A stretch of DNA of 60,000 nt from Liolophura sinensis (taxonomy: Eukaryota; Mollusca; Polyplacophora; Chitonida; Chitonidae), in contig NC_088300.1 of the NCBI RefSeq assembly GCF_032854445.1, positions 58,752,984 through 58,812,983 of the forward strand, in the 5' to 3' direction. Positions 51,101 through 57,100 of the stretch are shown here, piece by piece. The translations under genes were made by a program, and so were the position numbers. Position 1 is the stretch's first letter; each line of letters opens with the position of its first letter. The notes under the pieces were generated by a model that was not told where the DNA came from, made no database searches, and saw nothing but the letters and a program-made list of their open reading frames with translations.

Positions 51101-54100
51101 CATACCTGCATTGTCTCAATCTTGCATGGTCACACTGTTCAATATGACATTACACAGTGGTCATATTTCTTTGGAAGAACAATCCTTGAAGTCCTTGAAA
51201 CACTCTTTGCCTGTCCTAGTGAAATAGACATGTTATTAAAAGGGTGTCTTTGTTGAGTGAGTTTTGGTTACAAGCAGGCTGCCATATTTGCTGACTTTAG
51301 TTTGCAAAAGAAAGTTTTAGAGTGGGTAAAAAATAGTATCATTTACATGCATGTGTGTATGTACAGTATTTAATATAACATACATGTACATGTATGGATG
51401 AAGTCTGTTCTCTGTTGGGAGTGTATGCCTGTCAGCCTATACCCTCCTACTGAAGACACATGTGGATCTGTATATAAGGTGTTGCCATACACTAGCTTTG
51501 CCATGCAGCCCTTCAGTGGGAACCAGTTTTGCTGTTGACAGCTCAGAAATTGCATCTTTCTACGTGAATATGGTCCTGAATGTTGCATTATATCCAGATG
51601 GTATGTTAGACGCAAGTGCTGCTTCTGCTACTGCTGCAGCAATTGCCCAGTAGGAACAGTTGGACTCAACATCTTACTAGGTAGACATAGTACCTGGGTG
51701 TCCATGTCAGATGTCTGATATGATAGAGCTTCCTAAATCAGTTGACTTAGCCATTGTAAAGACTTGAACCAAAAATCTGTTTACCAGTTAGGTCAGGCCC
51801 TTGTTAGTTGTGATTTTACTTTTAGATTTTGTCATTAGCATGCACATCTGATATGTTTGATCAACTCTCTTAAGTTCCTTCATTATGATATTTTGAGATT
51901 GTATTTGTATTTTGCTTCATACATGTACAAACTGGATATTACAGAAGCTAGTAATAGTTTGAATTAGTTTGAGTTGTCTGGCATGTTGATGACATCTTTA
52001 ATTTAAATTACTTGTAAAAGGTTGCTGCTTTTGCATTTGTTTATTTGCTTTCTGTGTGTTGTGTTTGCGATGTGCTCGAACACTCATTTTTGTACTGCTA
52101 TCAGTTTGGTACTGTTATCAGCTTTGTACTGCTATAACTGTGGTACTATTATCGGTTTTGTACTGCTACTGGTTGATCAGGAGCATATCTAATTTTCACT
52201 CTCTACAGCTGTATACCTCTAGATTGTCAGGATGTACCTGTGTTTCCTTCTCTACAAAAACTGCATTTCTAACATCTCCCTCCATGAATCTTTTAGATCC
52301 TATTTTTGGATCAGAAGTGTTCGTTGGTGTGTATTATGCTGAATACGGACTTATTTGGGAACATTCTGTTTTGATTTATAAGCAGGTTTGATTTATGTAT
52401 GCATGAAGATTTATTTGAATGGTGTTATGTATGGTAATGATACTCAAGAATATTGCGCTTACATGAGAAACGGCAGAAATGCAAGGTGGGAAGTTAACAT
52501 GTGCAAATCCCATTGGACACCACTGCCCTTTGACAGGTACCTGTGCATAGTGTTAAATAAGGCAAGACAAGCTCAATCCTAAATTTTGGATCAATTTTTA
52601 CCTTGTAGCCTAATTTAGCATAAGGATAAATATTATCTCATCAGATCTGCGCACTTATTGGCTGCCTAAAAAAATTGAATGGATTTACGTAGGTGTATGA
52701 AACTAGGTGAATATGAATATCTCCCATGAGTAGGATACTTATTTGAAAGTGAATGTGCCTCATGAATTTTTGTCAACATTTTATGGCCCAGTACATGACA
52801 TATACATGTATTTGTAATAACAGATTGTCAGATTATTCTTACTTTTATCAGAAACTTTATTAAATTATACAAGTTTATTCTGCAACCAGCTGATGCTTAT
52901 CCTGTTATGAATTTGCCACAAGGTTTTATGTTGCCAAATGCTTGTTTTATGTTTTCATCACAAATGTACTTTTTTAAAAGGCTTTGTCATAAATATTTTA
53001 TACTAACCAGCCCTGCAGAATCTTTTCTCATAGCCTAATTATTTCCCCAGCACACATAATAAAGGAACACAAATAAGTTCCTTGGATGGTTTTAAAAGCC
53101 TGATGAGATAGGTTCCCAGTCTTTCTGTCTGTTTGCCAAACTACTTGTTCATCCGTTTTTTTCAGAGATACACATTTATAATGCAGTAGGACTAGCTTTA
53201 GCATTTCCAAAATGTGTATTTGTGTCTTTGAGTGAGAGGTGGTGGACTCAGAAATCAAATCACACACGGACCCAGGGGCCGTCTAACAACCGGAAGCATT
53301 GAAGCTTCACCCCACCTTTTCCTTAGTCATATAGCCCCTGGACCATATCCTGTAACATTGATTACTTTGGTGATTTGTGTTCTATAAAGTAGGATTCTCT
53401 CACTTTTTGAGTTGTGCCCAACAAACTTGGTTCTTTTTTATCCAGGATCAGTAATGTGAGCTTCACTGACTTGAAGGCTGTGCCCCACAAACTTGGTTCT
53501 TTTTTATCCAGGATCACTAATGTGAGCTTCACTGACTTGAAGGCTGTGCCCCACAAACTTGGTTCTTTTCTGTCCAGGATCACTAATGTGAGCTTCTCTG
53601 ACTTGAAGGCTGTACCCCACAAACTTGGTTCTTTTCTATCCAGGATCACTAATTTGAGCTTCACTGACTTGAAACCTGTGCCCCACAAACTTGGTTCTTT
53701 TCTATCCAGGATCACTAATGAGAGCTTCTCTGACTTGAAATCTGTGCCCAACAAACTTGGTTCTTCTCTATCCAGGATCATTAATGTAAGCTTCACTGAC
53801 TTGAAGGCTGTGTCCCACAAACTGGGTTCTTTTCTATGTAGAATCACTAATGTAAGCTTCTCTGACTTGAAGGCTGTACCCCACAAACTTGGTTCCTTTC
53901 TATCCAGGATCACTAATTTGAGCTTCACTGACTTGAAACCTGTGCCCCACAAACTTGGTTCTTCTCTATCCAGGATCATTAATGTAAGCTTCACTGACTT
54001 GAAGGCTGTGTCCCACAAACTGGGTTCTTTTCTATCCAGGATCACTAATGTAAGCTTCACTGACTTGAAGGCTGTGCCACACAAACTTGTTTTTTTTTCA

Positions 54101-57100
54101 ATTCAGGATCACTAATGAGAGCTTCACTGACTTGAAATCAGTGCCATGCAAACTGGGTTCTTTTATACCCAGGATTGATGCCGTATGCTTCTCTGTCTTG
54201 AAAGCTGTCCCCTTACAAACTAGGCTCTTCTCTATCCAAAATCATTGAAATCTAGTTCTTTGGCTTGAAAGCTAGATGTGTACCCTACAGACTGGGTTCC
54301 TTTCTATCAATGGTAGCTGAAGTTTGATTCTCTTGGTTGAAAGCTGTGTCTCACAAACTGGGTTCTTTTCTTTCTATAGTCACTGAAGTTTGATTTTATT
54401 ACTTGAAAGCTTTCACTAGCTTGATAGCTGCACCGTACAAACTGGTTTTTTTTTTTATCCATGATGACTGAAGTCGATCCTCTTGATAGAGAGCTGTGTC
54501 CCAAAAAGTGGATTCCTTTCTGTATCCATGGTCTCTGAGTTTGCCTGAAAGCTGAACCCTACTGACAGGGATTCTTTTCTGTCTGTGATCGCTGAAGCCT
54601 GGTTCTCTTGCTTGAGGGCTGTACACTAAAAACTGGGTTCTGTTCCATACAAGATGACTGAAGTCTGTTTCTCTCACTTGAGAGTTCTGTCCAACAAACT
54701 GGGTTAATTTCCTACCACGATCTTCATTTTCTTGTTAGAATTTCCTTTCATTTTTTTTTACCAAACACAGAAGATTAATTTACCGCCATCCTATTATTCA
54801 ACCATAGAAATTCTTTGGCCAGTCCTGTGAACCGATCAATTACTCAAAACGACGTCCTGAAAACAACAAATGAAATTTTGGACTTATCTCAGGACGGGCC
54901 TATAGATTGATCCTTGGCCTGAGCTGTCCAATCAGAATTGATCTCGCAAGATTGATAAATGTGATTCGTTGTGAAGGTGGTTTATATGGCCACTTATTGT
55001 TATGGGCTGGCGGGTATTGATTCAAACAGCTGGAGGGGTGGGGTGGAGGGGTGGGGAGCGGTTATCAGCCTCAGTGAGCGCACTCATATTATAGCCTTTT
55101 CTCCGTGGCCTTTTAGGTTTAGGACCAGCCAGTAAATTGATGTATGACCTGACAATATATTTTCTTACCATTAGTTCGTCTCCAGTGGAGAATTTGACAG
55201 TTCCGATCACTCGCCACTGACAAATTATTGAATGTCCCATCGAGTGTGCTAAGTGTTCATGTTCTTGTAATTGTGATTTACAATTAATACCCATTCTTCG
55301 ACTAAACATCCCAGGAGTCTGACTGAATACATTCATTGTGGCACATTTGCTTGATAATGATGCCAATCTAAATCAGCGAAACACGCTTGCATCTTTCTCT
55401 GCATTCACTGCTTTTAATACTTGCAATAAATTCACTGGGAGCTAATTATTTTTGTTCACCAAATTTAGGATGCAGTTGTTTGCCAGCAGGACATTCTATA
55501 GTGACACAACATTAAATTTTACCACTTTCCTTGCCATAGAAAATACCAATAATTTGTCTACACCGCCTTCAGCCAATAAGAATGATGGCTGTAAATATAC
55601 CTGGGACAAAGTGTCCTCTTAAATTTCAACAATAACCATCACTCAAATTAATAGATATGCCAATACCAGACTCTTGATCAAAGCTTGAAATTGGCTTCTT
55701 TTTTCATTATTGGTTAGTTTGAATGGCTGTACAGTGCAGGCAGGAGGATTTCACGGAAAGGATTGGTCCGTTTCCAACAAAAAAAAGGCTTGGCCACTCA
55801 CTCAGTGCTGCTTAGTAAACATTGAACAGAGTTAATTGTCCGAAGACTTGAGTTGTGAGCCTTGAAATTGTGGCTAAGGTGTGACTAAGCCCTTGTACTT
55901 TGTTGCATCAAGTGGTCTCGTGAAAAATGGTCCTTATGCAATCTCTGTGTACAGAGAGCCTGCAATGCTATCTGCCACGATGGACAGGAAGTAGCACAGC
56001 CAATGAATTACATGTAGGATAGAAGGCCAGTCAAGCTCCTTGACCAAGGAAGTTGTGATTCATATGAAATTCGGATTCTGAGATTGGCTTGATTGTAAGG
56101 CTGTTGTGGAAGTTGTATTTAACACATGATGATTGTATTTTTGAGGAGATAACTCAAACGGACAAAGTTTAGAGTACCTTGGTCTCTCCTTTCTTTTTTC
56201 CATAGTTTGCAGTCAGATACCTCAGTTGTTCAGTGACAGTTTATACACTTTAAACAAAAAGGTTGAGGGATGATGGTATTTTTTAATTTACAAAGTAAAT
56301 GAAAATTAGGTCGGGAAGAAAGACCAAACACCAAAATTTATTTGATGAAATGCTATTAATACTAAAATTATTACCAGTACAGGTAAATTGGTTCCCACAG
56401 CAGAAATTGTTGGGAACCAAAAAACATTTCCGACCATTTTCAGGTAACAAGTACATGAAAAAGTGTTTCCCAGCAATTCTGAAATCTTCATGCCTGCATT
56501 GAAATGGATTACATAGATCTCCGCAGGCTGGTGCCAGCCATATTGTCAGCTTGAAAGTGCCTGATCGGCACCAGATTGCCCAAACTGCCCTTTCACACTA
56601 AACCTTTTCAACACATAATGTCATTATAAATCTGCAAGCATGTTTTGTCTTCTTACATATGCAAGTACCAAATGGACAGTGAGCATGTTTATTCATATGT
56701 CAGTGTATTGCAGAAGTAAACTGGGTTTCTTTATAATTCATTCTGCAGGATTCTGAACATTGTTGTATACAAGCCATACATGTATTTTCTCAACTGTTTC
56801 CATAAAATATGCTTGGGACATTTTGGAGATCTATATATAGGCTGAAGCTAATTAGAGCCCAGGCTATCCGTGCCTTTTATTTTCTATGGTACCTTCATAC
56901 AGTCTGTTGTTACTTTTCAACATATGTTACTCTTAACTCTACAAATGTTAATGTTTGAATGTTTTAAAAGACATTTTACCTTTCTGTTTCTTTTTTTTTT
57001 CCCTTTTGTAAATTATTTTGTTGAATGACTATTTGATCTTATGGATGTAAATTCTCTGAACAGTTTTTTTCACTGACTCTGTTCATTTCCTCCTGAGTTA

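Noticed and set aside
51462-51653. Alanine-rich frame (DASAASATAAAIAQ) as an exon of BLTP3
   Set aside because: Exons 9 and 10 join in phase without it and the family has no such segment; it looks like a GCT/GCA-rich microsatellite.
53362-54115. Open frames of 233 and 240 codons on both strands as repeat-protein genes
   Set aside because: They lie exactly over the 66-bp array, exist on both strands because the unit is 22 stop-free codons, and have no homology or splice link.
53411-54115. 66-bp unit as a derivative of BLTP3 exon 9 (NVSFTDL against LSFTQL of human)
   Set aside because: Nucleotide alignment with exon 9 of this window is not convincing; the protein similarity is short and probably chance.
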